A stretch of DNA of 64,000 nucleotides from Leptospira ilyithenensis. GTDB lineage: Bacteria > Spirochaetota > Leptospiria > Leptospirales > Leptospiraceae. The stretch covers positions 186,001 through 250,000 of the forward strand of contig NZ_RQHV01000043.1 in the NCBI RefSeq assembly GCF_004771005.1. The letters are read 5' to 3'. Positions 33,534-41,707 of the stretch are shown piece after piece (position 1 is the stretch's first letter; each line of letters begins with the position of its first letter). The notes beneath the pieces were generated by a model that was not told where the DNA came from, made no database searches, and saw nothing but the letters and a program-made list of their open reading frames with translations. Made by a program: the position numbers and the translations under genes.

Positions 33534-35636
33534 ATGAGCGGCTCTCTTTTTTTATTTCATTATAATAGCATCCACTTTGTAACATTATTTTTTTTCTCAA
33601 TCGCGTCCTTATTCATTCAATTTAAGTTTCGAAAAGAAACTTTATCCGTTCATTTTAAAAAGTACAGATACTTATCTTTCTTTCTCGCAATCTTTTCCTT
33701 GGCCTATGCAGGTTTGTTTTTTGTCGTTACGGAAAACTATGCAATTTATCTCTATGCTATGCGTAGCATAGGAGGATCAGGTTTTGTTTTCTCTTTGGCC
33801 GGCTTACTGTTTGAAGTTTCCAGAGAAAAACCGAACACATACTATTACAAAATCTACGGCACATTTGTTTTATTCGCTTTAGTTTCTTTTCTATGGTGTA
33901 TTTTTCACATTCGATTCCATTTGGATGAATATTCCCATACTTATCTTCCTGTTTTTAATCCGAATCAGAAAATTCATGTGATCGTTTTTTTCGGGTATAA
34001 TTTATTTCATCTAACAACATATATAGTTCTGATCGTATACTATCTTCTACACAGGAACAAGTTCAAGAATGTATATAGCGAACTTCGCCTGGCATTCGGT
34101 TGCCTTATGATAATCACGATGTTATCGGTCACTAGAGATCTGAAGGTCATTCCCAATTCTTTAAACTCCACATTGATTGGAAACGCATCACTTATACTAT
34201 TTCTCGCGCTTACTCTTTCCTTTTTAAAATACGGAATTTCATCCATTAAGATTCAAACAAGAGTGATTATCTTTGCGATCGGAGTTGCCTGTATCATATT
34301 TTCATTTATGAGTTGGTCTCAGTTTTATTTTGTCGTTGAAAATAGAGTTCCACAAAATTCAAGTTACCTGGATTATCGTGTATATATTGATCAGTATGTA
34401 AGGCATGATTTGATCATCCTGTTCTTCTGCCTTTTGGGAATTGCGTTCCTATTTCCGATAGTGCTTAGATCCACAATAGAAATTCCGTTTCAAAAATTAC
34501 TTGCGGGGATTCAAGACATTGAATCCGGAAAATGGAATACGAAACTCACTTCGGAAGGAAGAGATGAAGTGGCGGCCATCCTTCAAACTTTCAATAAAAT
34601 GACGGTTTCATTGAACGAATTAAAGAACAACCTGGAAGAAAAAATTCAGGAAAGAACGGATGAACTGCAAGTAATCCAACTTCAATTGATTGAGGCGGAA
34701 AAGATGAGCTCTCTAGGCATCCTGTCAATGAACATCGCCCACGAAATCAATAATCCGATCGGCGCTATCTATGCGAGTGTCAATAATCTAAGGTCCAATC
34801 CTCTCTTTAGCGAAAGTGAACCGCCTCCATTAAAAATCGATTGGACTAAAATTGATGAAGATACCAAAATTCAAATTTTTTCCATAATCCGCAATGCCCC
34901 TTCCCCCGCCAGTATGCCGACAGGCTTGGATAGAGTTTATACCAGAAGAAAAATCAGAGAACAAATGTCAGCCTATGAACTATTCAAAGATTCTAATTTT
35001 CTTATAGAGAACTTGGTAGATTTGGGTTTCATAGAATTACCTCAGGAATTGGAAACCATTTTGAAACGAACGGATTCCATTACGATTATGGAATATATCG
35101 TATGGAACCTACAGTCCCTGTTTCACATCCAACTGATCGAAAATGCCAGCCTAAGAACAAAGGCAACCGTTTCCCAGCTCAAAGAATATGCGCAAGATCA
35201 TTTCCAAACTGCATCTGCGGAATCCATTGATGTCGCTTCCACTATCCGGACCGCCTTATCCTTGTTCCGCTCTAGATTCGGAAAACAGATTGTAATTCAA
35301 AAAAACTTAAAAGAAGGGCTGATATTCGGCTATAAAAGCGAAGTTCTTCAAATTTGGATTCATATTTTGAAATCATCTTTGCGTTGGATAGGCCATAAAG
35401 GGAAAATTTCAGTGTCCACCCGCAATTTTGCCGATCATCTTCAAATCAAATGGGAGTCGGAAAAATTCATAGACCTAAGTCCCTTGGATGAATATACGGG
35501 TACTCATAACTTTACCATTTCACTTGAGATCGGAGAAGAAATCATTCAAACTCTGATCCAAAATCAATTTGGCGATTATTATGTTTCAGAAGACGGAAAC
35601 ACAAGAATCGTAATCGTCTCTTTCAAAAGAATCTGA
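33534..35636 (+). CDS. HAMP sensor histidine kinase with degenerate ATPase domain
   Basis: A 700-residue protein. Residues 1-320 hold about eight hydrophobic spans; a HAMP-like linker follows (GIQDIESGKWNTKLTSEGRD), then a coiled coil and the H-box SMNIAHEINNPIGAIYASVN with His near residue 403. An insertion of about 110 residues (RRKIREQMSAYELFKDS, IENLVDLGFIELPQELETIL) resembles that of the kinase at 8.3-10.6 kb. The ATPase part is poorly conserved: the N-box reads WIHILKSSLRW instead of NLIxNAxxA, and no DxGxG or GxGLGL loop is visible. It may be a pseudokinase or phosphatase-only sensor. No adjacent response regulator; it is convergent with an RND gene. Confidence 0.75.
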   Translation: MSGSLFLFHYNSIHFVTLFFFSIASLFIQFKFRKETLSVHFKKYRYLSFFLAIFSLAYAGLFFVVTENYAIYLYAMRSIGGSGFVFSLAGLLFEVSREKPNTYYYKIYGTFVLFALVSFLWCIFHIRFHLDEYSHTYLPVFNPNQKIHVIVFFGYNLFHLTTYIVLIVYYLLHRNKFKNVYSELRLAFGCLMIITMLSVTRDLKVIPNSLNSTLIGNASLILFLALTLSFLKYGISSIKIQTRVIIFAIGVACIIFSFMSWSQFYFVVENRVPQNSSYLDYRVYIDQYVRHDLIILFFCLLGIAFLFPIVLRSTIEIPFQKLLAGIQDIESGKWNTKLTSEGRDEVAAILQTFNKMTVSLNELKNNLEEKIQERTDELQVIQLQLIEAEKMSSLGILSMNIAHEINNPIGAIYASVNNLRSNPLFSESEPPPLKIDWTKIDEDTKIQIFSIIRNAPSPASMPTGLDRVYTRRKIREQMSAYELFKDSNFLIENLVDLGFIELPQELETILKRTDSITIMEYIVWNLQSLFHIQLIENASLRTKATVSQLKEYAQDHFQTASAESIDVASTIRTALSLFRSRFGKQIVIQKNLKEGLIFGYKSEVLQIWIHILKSSLRWIGHKGKISVSTRNFADHLQIKWESEKFIDLSPLDEYTGTHNFTISLEIGEEIIQTLIQNQFGDYYVSEDGNTRIVIVSFKRI

Positions 35637-35682
35637 TAATAACGCGTATTACATTTTGATCTTTTCAGAAAAAAGAACTTTA

Positions 35683-38600
35683 TCATATCATTGTTGCCAA
35701 AGATTCCTTTGAGATTTGCAGACGGCTCTGTCGTGATTTGCCGACAAACCAATAATATAAAACCGGAATCGCAAAACGACTGAGAACGGTCGCTGCTATT
35801 TCGCCAAATATAAGTGATACGGCAAGTCCTTGAAAAATCGGATCATACAACATTACCGAAGAACCTACAATCACGGCTGAAGCAGTTAACAACATTGGGC
35901 GGAACCTAACCAGCCCAGCATGAATAACAGCGTCTTTCAAAGGGATACCTTTTTGTATTTCTTCTTCTATGAAATCCACAAGTATAATTGAGTTTCTTAC
36001 GATAATTCCGGCCCCGGCAATAAATCCGATCATGGATGTGGCAGTAAAATATGCACCGACGATCCAGTGACCAGGCAATATTCCGATCAAGGAAATCGGG
36101 ATAGGTGCCATTATGATCATTGGAACAGAATAACTTTTAAACCAACCGAGAACTAAAATATAAATAAGGATCATCACTATTGCAAATGCAGATCCTAAAT
36201 CACGAAATACCTCATAAGTGATAAACCATTCTCCATCCCATTTGATCACAGGCTTTCGCGTATCCCATGGAATTTCTGCAGTTTGTGTTTGATATCGAAT
36301 TTGCGGAGCGATCTTTAACATTCCATAAACGGGAGCTTCCTCATCACCGGAAAATTCACTCGTTACATAAGAGACAGGCTTTAGGTTTTTACGGAATAAA
36401 GTTCGATCTCCCGTTCGATAAGAAGTACCAAGTATCGATTCTGCAGGAATCACCCCAGTTTCGTTAGAACTTAATCTTTGATTTTTGAAAGGGAAATCAG
36501 AAGATCTATCTTTTTGAGAGACGGAAAGATTTACAACTACCTCTTCAGGTTCCATAGTGTCCGCCAAACTTATGATCGAATATTCAGAAAATAGATGTTT
36601 GCCGGTCAAAGTTAGTGACGTAGCTTTGATTCCAAGAAGACCAGCCTTTTTATAATCAATCGGGTAAATTATTTTATCCCTTCCGGGACGAAGACTTGTA
36701 TCCAGATCGACCATACTTTGTTCTTTGGAGAAAATATTAAATATTTCTTTTGTTACCTTTTCTCTTTGGTTTGCGTCAGGGCCGTAAACTTCGGCAACCA
36801 TTGTCGCCATCACGGGAGGTCCGGGTGGAACTTCCAATACTTTGGAGATTGCTTTGTGTTTGTTAGAAAAGTTTTTTATCTTGTTTCTTAAAGATTCAAT
36901 AATCTCATGGCTTGATTTTTTTCTTTGATTCTTATCTTTAAGAACAATATGAAAATCATTCATATACTCGTAATTTCTCAAGTATGAATGTTTTACCATA
37001 CCTGAAAAGGAAAAAGGCGCCGGTTCTCCTGCGAATATCTGAATCTTAATTACATTCTCATCCGTTAACAAATCTTCAGCTAATTCTTCAGAACGATCTA
37101 TACTTTCAGTTAAGGAAGTACTGGGAGGATAATCAACTAAAACCTGAAACTCTTCCTTATTATCAAAAGGCAACATCTTTACCTTAACCCATTTAAACCC
37201 AATAAACAAAAAGGAAACGAACAATAGGAAAATAGTAATAAGTCCGAACAGACTAGCATTCTTTTTTGAAACTAAAAGCCAATTGACAATACGGATATAA
37301 ATGGAATCCAGTTTGGAAATTTTCGGAGCAACTTTGGATTTGCTTTCGTGTTTATGTTTCAAAAGGCGAACGGATGCCCAAGGTGTAATAATAAATGCAG
37401 CAAACAATGAGATGATCATTGCTAAGCTCGCGCCAACCGGAATCGGCTTCATATAAGGTCCCATAAGGCCACTCACAAACGCCATAGGTAGAATTGCAGC
37501 TATCACTGTAAAGGTGGCAAGGATTGTAGGATTTCCTACTTCGGAGACAGCATTTAAGGTGGCTTTTACGATTCCAAGCTGAGGACTTTCTCCTAAATGC
37601 CTTTCTATGTTTTCTACGACAACAATGGCATCATCCACCAAGATTCCGATGGAAAAAATCAATGCAAATAAGGTTACACGATTCAATGTATAACCCATAA
37701 AATAATAGATAGCAAGTGTCAATGCGAGAGTCACCGGAATGGCGACAGCAACCACAAAAGCGGCCCTCCATCCCATCCAAATTGCGATAAGAATGGTAAC
37801 GGATAATGTTGCAATGATCAAGTGTTCGATCAATTCACGGGATTTATCATCCGCTGTCCTGCCATAATTCCGCATAACAGACATTTTAATGTCTTTTGGA
37901 AGTTGTTCCCGAAAGATCTTTACCCTCTCAAGTAGATCTTCAGCTAGAACGACTACATTGGTTCCTTTCCGTTTAGCAAAAACAATCGAGACAGCACTTC
38001 TTTTAATACCACCTAACTCCTTATCATACAAGATGGAAGCCTTGGTTCTTTCTTCCGGCCCCTCCCGGATAAAAGCAATGTCCTCCAGCCGGATAGCGCG
38101 TCCGCCTCTTTGCACTATAGGAAGATTTTTTACCGTATTTACATCACGAATGATTCCACCTACTTCCACATCTAACACTTCGGATGAAGACCAGTTTTTT
38201 CCTGCAGGTAAAAAGCTGCCCTGGTTTTCCAAGCTGGAGGAAACGTCAAGCAGGTTTATTCCGAAATTCGACATCTTCTCTGAATCGACAATCACTCTAA
38301 CTGCCGTTCTTCTACCACCTAATATTTCTATTGCAGATAAATTGGGAGTTGAAGAAAGCCCTCTTGCAATGGGAGAAACTGCCGTTCTAATTTCATAATC
38401 GTCTTTGGAATCGGAACTGAAGCTTAAAGTTAAAAAAGGAACATCATCAATGGAAAATGATCTAATGGATGGGTCGGAAACATTTTTAGGCAATACATTC
38501 CGGATTTCCTTCAATTTATGATGGATCTTAAAGAGAGAAGGTTCTATTGGTTCTCCCACTTTAAACCGAACAGTGATTAAAGCTCCGTGCCATTTGCTGG

Positions 38601-38880
38601 AGGAATAAACATACTCAACGCCTTCCAATCCCCAAACTGCTCTCTCTACTACTTCGGTTAGTTTTCTCTCCGTCTCTTCGGGAGAAAATCCGAATGCAGT
38701 AAACTGAATATCAACCATTGGAACACTAATTTGCGGTTCCTCTTCTTTCGGAGTTAGAATCACGGAAAAAATCCCAATAATCAAACTGACGATAATGATG
38801 ACAGGAGTAAGTTGAGAATGAAGGAAACCTGACGCAAGTTTCCCGGCAAAATCTCTGTTCGGGTTTTTAATCTGCGACAT
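35683..38880 (-). CDS. RND efflux permease (AcrB-like)
   Basis: A 1065-residue RND transporter. TM1 is PVIIIVSLIIGIFSVILTP; porter segments EEEPQISVPMVDIQFTAFGF; the proton-relay region is FALIFSIGILVDDAIVVVENIERHLG with the double Asp of the drug/hydrophobe branch; GIIVRNSIILVDF is the second-half equivalent. It differs from the CzcA-type pump at 20-23 kb, which has the single-Asp heavy-metal signature. It overlaps the TolC-type gene by 14 bp. No adaptor (MFP) gene is in the operon. Controlled with the DUF2892 gene by CsoR-type operators, so the substrate may relate to metal or sulfur stress. Confidence 0.9.
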   Translation of the reverse strand: MSQIKNPNRDFAGKLASGFLHSQLTPVIIIVSLIIGIFSVILTPKEEEPQISVPMVDIQFTAFGFSPEETERKLTEVVERAVWGLEGVEYVYSSSKWHGALITVRFKVGEPIEPSLFKIHHKLKEIRNVLPKNVSDPSIRSFSIDDVPFLTLSFSSDSKDDYEIRTAVSPIARGLSSTPNLSAIEILGGRRTAVRVIVDSEKMSNFGINLLDVSSSLENQGSFLPAGKNWSSSEVLDVEVGGIIRDVNTVKNLPIVQRGGRAIRLEDIAFIREGPEERTKASILYDKELGGIKRSAVSIVFAKRKGTNVVVLAEDLLERVKIFREQLPKDIKMSVMRNYGRTADDKSRELIEHLIIATLSVTILIAIWMGWRAAFVVAVAIPVTLALTLAIYYFMGYTLNRVTLFALIFSIGILVDDAIVVVENIERHLGESPQLGIVKATLNAVSEVGNPTILATFTVIAAILPMAFVSGLMGPYMKPIPVGASLAMIISLFAAFIITPWASVRLLKHKHESKSKVAPKISKLDSIYIRIVNWLLVSKKNASLFGLITIFLLFVSFLFIGFKWVKVKMLPFDNKEEFQVLVDYPPSTSLTESIDRSEELAEDLLTDENVIKIQIFAGEPAPFSFSGMVKHSYLRNYEYMNDFHIVLKDKNQRKKSSHEIIESLRNKIKNFSNKHKAISKVLEVPPGPPVMATMVAEVYGPDANQREKVTKEIFNIFSKEQSMVDLDTSLRPGRDKIIYPIDYKKAGLLGIKATSLTLTGKHLFSEYSIISLADTMEPEEVVVNLSVSQKDRSSDFPFKNQRLSSNETGVIPAESILGTSYRTGDRTLFRKNLKPVSYVTSEFSGDEEAPVYGMLKIAPQIRYQTQTAEIPWDTRKPVIKWDGEWFITYEVFRDLGSAFAIVMILIYILVLGWFKSYSVPMIIMAPIPISLIGILPGHWIVGAYFTATSMIGFIAGAGIIVRNSIILVDFIEEEIQKGIPLKDAVIHAGLVRFRPMLLTASAVIVGSSVMLYDPIFQGLAVSLIFGEIAATVLSRFAIPVLYYWFVGKSRQSRLQISKESLATMI

Positions 38881-40270
38881 CCGTAATCTCCTTTTTTTGA
38901 AATAAATACTTTTCAGTTCTAACCTTAATTAAATCAAGTTCAACATCTAACAATGATTTGCTGATGTCTGCCGATCGATTAATGGTTTCGGTAAATTGAA
39001 TTGCCGTTATAACCCCGGTTTGAAATAGTTTCAGCATATTCGAAATTTGTTCTTCTTGAAACCTCAGAGATTCCGTCAAAAGCAAATAACTCTCAGTCAA
39101 TGTTTTTTCCTGATCTCTTAAATTCCGTATGCTTAAATCTTCCTGTCTTTTTATTTCTTCCAATTTTTTTTGGAATGCTTCTGCGTTTAACTTTGCTTCT
39201 TCGACAACACCGGTATCTTTCGGATTATAAAGATTCATCTGTAGATAAACACCGGCATTATAGGCGGCTTGAGTATTTCTTGAACCACTGTAAGCGTTCG
39301 CTTCGGAATATAAACCCACGCGAGGCAAAAATTTTGCTGCTTCCAGATCAGACCGAAAAGTTTCACCTTCCGCATAAGAAGACATAGCTTTTGTTAAACT
39401 AGATTCATCTGTCGAAGCCAATGGGAAATACCGATTCAAGAAAGATTGTAAATCTTCCTTTACCAATCTTAAGTCTTCAGAATTCATTCCCGAAAGGACC
39501 GTAAGATTATTCTTAAATTGTTCGGATTGGGTGTTTGTCTGGATTATCAAAACCGATAGACGATTGTCCAGACCTACTAATGCAAGATATCCCGAATACC
39601 CGACGGGATTGGATTTATTTACAAACTGATAATTAACACGGAAGCGAGTTTCAATTTTCTTTATATCTTCAATTCGCTGAATAAATTCATTTAACGATTG
39701 TAATCCTCTGTAAAGAAAGGCGGAATGAATATATTCCTTTTCTTTTAGCGCTTCCCTTTCCCAAAATAATGTATTTGATCTCCTCTCTTGAATTCGACTA
39801 AGTGTTTTTCCCGAGCCGCCTTCATATAAAGGAATATCAACTCCCAGGCTTCCTTTGGTATAAGTATTGGAACCGGGATAGTTAAGAGTGTCTTTTCCAA
39901 AGACATTCAATGTATCGGAATTTATATTCGTATACGGCTGGTTATTCGAATCCAAATAATTGCCAGGCCTTGTTTTCATCGAACTAGTTGAAAAATCCGA
40001 TTCAGTAACAGATCTCTGACCCAATTTTCCCATAAAATTCAATGTAGGATCATTCGTATTATAACTGCGAACATCCGTATAAAATCTGGGTAACCAATGT
40101 TTGGTGCTCCTATCCTTTGCGATCTCGGAAGCTTTCCATTCTAAATATTTTGATTTTTGATTGGAGGAGTTTTCCCTTATCAGCACCCAAAGATCGGCGA
40201 ATGAAATTTGTTCTGCAATCAATAGGTTTGGAAAAGCCAAAAATAAGAATAATATTTGGATTCGAAACAT
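38867..40270 (-). CDS. TolC-family outer-membrane efflux protein
   Basis: A 467-residue outer-membrane channel protein with signal peptide FRIQILFLFLAFPNLLIAEQ. Helical repeats typical of the family are seen (EWKASEIAKDRSTKHW, ARLNAEAFQ-like AKLNAEAFQKKLEEIKRQED, SNMLKLFQTGVITAIQFTE). A glycine/threonine-rich section in residues 75-140 (NNQPYTNINSDTLNVFGKD) may be a surface or equatorial insertion. Second gene of the operon after the DUF2892 gene (4-bp gap) and overlapping the RND gene. Confidence 0.85.
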   Translation of the reverse strand: MFRIQILFLFLAFPNLLIAEQISFADLWVLIRENSSNQKSKYLEWKASEIAKDRSTKHWLPRFYTDVRSYNTNDPTLNFMGKLGQRSVTESDFSTSSMKTRPGNYLDSNNQPYTNINSDTLNVFGKDTLNYPGSNTYTKGSLGVDIPLYEGGSGKTLSRIQERRSNTLFWEREALKEKEYIHSAFLYRGLQSLNEFIQRIEDIKKIETRFRVNYQFVNKSNPVGYSGYLALVGLDNRLSVLIIQTNTQSEQFKNNLTVLSGMNSEDLRLVKEDLQSFLNRYFPLASTDESSLTKAMSSYAEGETFRSDLEAAKFLPRVGLYSEANAYSGSRNTQAAYNAGVYLQMNLYNPKDTGVVEEAKLNAEAFQKKLEEIKRQEDLSIRNLRDQEKTLTESYLLLTESLRFQEEQISNMLKLFQTGVITAIQFTETINRSADISKSLLDVELDLIKVRTEKYLFQKKEITDVAD

Positions 40271-40274
40271 AAAT

Positions 40275-40502
40275 CTATCCTCTTGTGTTTTTACTAGAAA
40301 ATCCGAATGCGCTTAATATGACGGCCATCGGACAAAAACCAGTGAAAGCAAACAAAGTAAGGTTAAGCCCAATGAGTAAATTGATTACAAACCACCAGTG
40401 CGATATGTAAAACCCCAAAACCAAACCGATCAAACTCACTGACCCTGCAATTAGAAAGAGAACCCTTTCCAAATACCATTCTTTAGTTGAAGCCAAATAC
40501 AT
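40275..40502 (-). CDS. DUF2892/YgaP-type small membrane protein
   Basis: A 75-residue protein with two membrane spans. The second span LLIGLNLTLFAFTGFCPMAVIL matches the DUF2892 motif (NLLQSAFTGFCPxxxIL), the domain that follows rhodanese in YgaP. ATG 40502 is preferred because GGGGG lies 7 bp upstream; an ATG at 40508 would be 1 bp from it. First gene of the efflux operon and directly behind a CsoR-type operator. A role in sulfur or cyanide/thiocyanate handling is possible from family context only. Confidence 0.8.
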   Translation of the reverse strand: MYLASTKEWYLERVLFLIAGSVSLIGLVLGFYISHWWFVINLLIGLNLTLFAFTGFCPMAVILSAFGFSSKNTRG

Positions 40503-40506
40503 TACC

Positions 40507-40522
40507 ATACCCCCTATAGTAT
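40507..40522. promoter_or_regulatory. Partial CsoR-type site over the start of the efflux operon
   Basis: ATACCCCCTATAGTAT has ATAC/GTAT ends around a C-tract like the larger operators nearby. On the minus strand TATACT (40518-40523) overlaps it and is the likely -10 element. Confidence 0.45.
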
Positions 40523-40534
40523 ATAACTATTAAT

Positions 40535-40560
40535 GTCATATACCCACCAGGGTATATGAC
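40535..40560. promoter_or_regulatory. CsoR/CstR-type operator, efflux operon
   Basis: GTCATATACCC and GGGTATATGAC are perfect 11-bp arms around ACCA. The TACCC-N4-GGGTA core is the kind of G/C-tract site bound by CsoR/RcnR/CstR tetramers. It covers the -35 region of the minus-strand efflux operon, so binding would repress it. Confidence 0.75.
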
Positions 40561-40607
40561 AGGTCAATCTAAATTTTTCGGGTTTAAAAAAAGAGGGGTA
40601 TTGAAAA

Positions 40608-40874
40608 TTAAAGAGAAAATGCGGCTCGGATCGCTTTTTTGGTGTCTGCTTCAAGGAGACTCATTGATTTCTTCTCATCAAAACAAGTCTCAATATTGTC
40701 TAAAACATAAGCCTCTCCGAATTTTTTCATAGCTTGGTGGGAGGCTTTTAGCAGTAGAAGCGCCTTCTCGCAGTCTTTTTCTTCATTAAGAATCGAATTT
40801 TTGATCGCTTCCAGCTGTCCTTGGATTCGATTCAGTCTATGGATGAGTTTTATCTTTTCTTCACTGAGCGCCAT
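40608..40874 (-). CDS. CsoR/FrmR/CstR-family repressor
   Basis: An 88-residue all-helical DUF156 repressor; sequence IHRLNRIQGQLEAIKNSI is the family N-terminal helix. The ligand positions are Cys 35 (EEKDCEKALL), Asn 60 where copper sensors have His, and Cys 64 (ETCF). A Cys-Asn-Cys set is unlike copper CsoR (Cys-His-Cys) and nickel/formaldehyde members, and fits a two-cysteine sulfur-sensing type such as CstR. It probably binds operators at 40535 and 40881 and regulates itself and the pump operon. The ribosome binding site overlaps its operator. Confidence 0.87.
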   Translation of the reverse strand: MALSEEKIKLIHRLNRIQGQLEAIKNSILNEEKDCEKALLLLKASHQAMKKFGEAYVLDNIETCFDEKKSMSLLEADTKKAIRAAFSL

Positions 40875-40880
40875 AAACCT

Positions 40881-40896
40881 ATACCCCTATGGGTAT
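40881..40896. promoter_or_regulatory. CsoR/CstR-type operator, regulator and methyltransferase
   Basis: ATACCC-CTAT-GGGTAT, perfect 6-bp arms with a 4-bp centre, 7 bp before the repressor ATG and 22 bp before the divergent methyltransferase ATG. It matches the core of the 40535 site, indicating autoregulation and control of both directions. Confidence 0.7.
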
Positions 40897-40918
40897 TAAA
40901 ATTGTCAAACTTAAATCG

Positions 40919-41707
40919 ATGATACCTTATCCTTTTACAACAGGCCCCGCCTTTGATTTTCCTCAAATCCATCCTTATTATTTCTCTAACTTCGGTTACT
41001 GGGAAAAGGACTTCGATTATCCGACAGCTGCAAAAAAAATGGCAATATTAACCGGAGATGCAGCCGGCTTAAATCAAGATTCCAAATTATTGGAAATTGG
41101 AAGCGGACTCGGGGGAAGCGTATTTGTCTGGGCGAAGGATTTTTGCGTACCGGAAATACTTGCAGTCAATCTGGAAGGAGAACAAAGTAAATTTGCAAAA
41201 GATCTGATAGCAAAAGAAAAACTAGAATCTGTTATATGGCAGGAAGGCGACTGGAAAATCATTTCTGATCTGAAGGATTCCACTTTTACCCATATCATCT
41301 GTCTGGATTGTATTTATCATTTCCAAGACAAATCTTCTTTTTATAAGGAAGTGAAACGGTTGTTAAAGCCGAACGGAAAGTTTGTATTTACTGATCTTAC
41401 TTTTCCGAGATCAATCGGAAGATTTTCCTTGTATTATAAATTCTTAGAGTTTCTGACTTCCGTAGCCCTTGTTCCCAAAGAAAATCAAAACACAAATAAT
41501 CAAACCTTACAAACATTAGATGAAATAGGTTTCAAAATCATCCGTACGGCAGAATGGGGAGAATTTGTTTATCCTGGATTTGCGGAATTTACCAAATCGC
41601 AAGCGAAGTCTCTGCAAATATTTGCAAATACAATCCTACATTTTTATCATTTCGGTTTTTTAAACTACCAGTTTTATGTGGTAGAGAAATCGGAATATTC
41701 TTTATAA
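40919..41707 (+). CDS. Class I SAM-dependent methyltransferase
   Basis: A 262-residue methyltransferase. Motif I is LLEIGSGLGGSVFVW near residue 60, followed by an acidic strand end (AVNLEGEQ), IICLDCIYHF as motif II/III and LLKPNGKFVFTDLTF as motif III. The ATG at 40919 is used; an ATG at 40889 lies inside the operator. The sequence resembles small-molecule/tocopherol-like methyltransferases, but the substrate cannot be named. Divergent from the CsoR-type gene and tail-to-tail with the FAD gene (overlap 6 bp). Confidence 0.82.
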   Translation: MIPYPFTTGPAFDFPQIHPYYFSNFGYWEKDFDYPTAAKKMAILTGDAAGLNQDSKLLEIGSGLGGSVFVWAKDFCVPEILAVNLEGEQSKFAKDLIAKEKLESVIWQEGDWKIISDLKDSTFTHIICLDCIYHFQDKSSFYKEVKRLLKPNGKFVFTDLTFPRSIGRFSLYYKFLEFLTSVALVPKENQNTNNQTLQTLDEIGFKIIRTAEWGEFVYPGFAEFTKSQAKSLQIFANTILHFYHFGFLNYQFYVVEKSEYSL

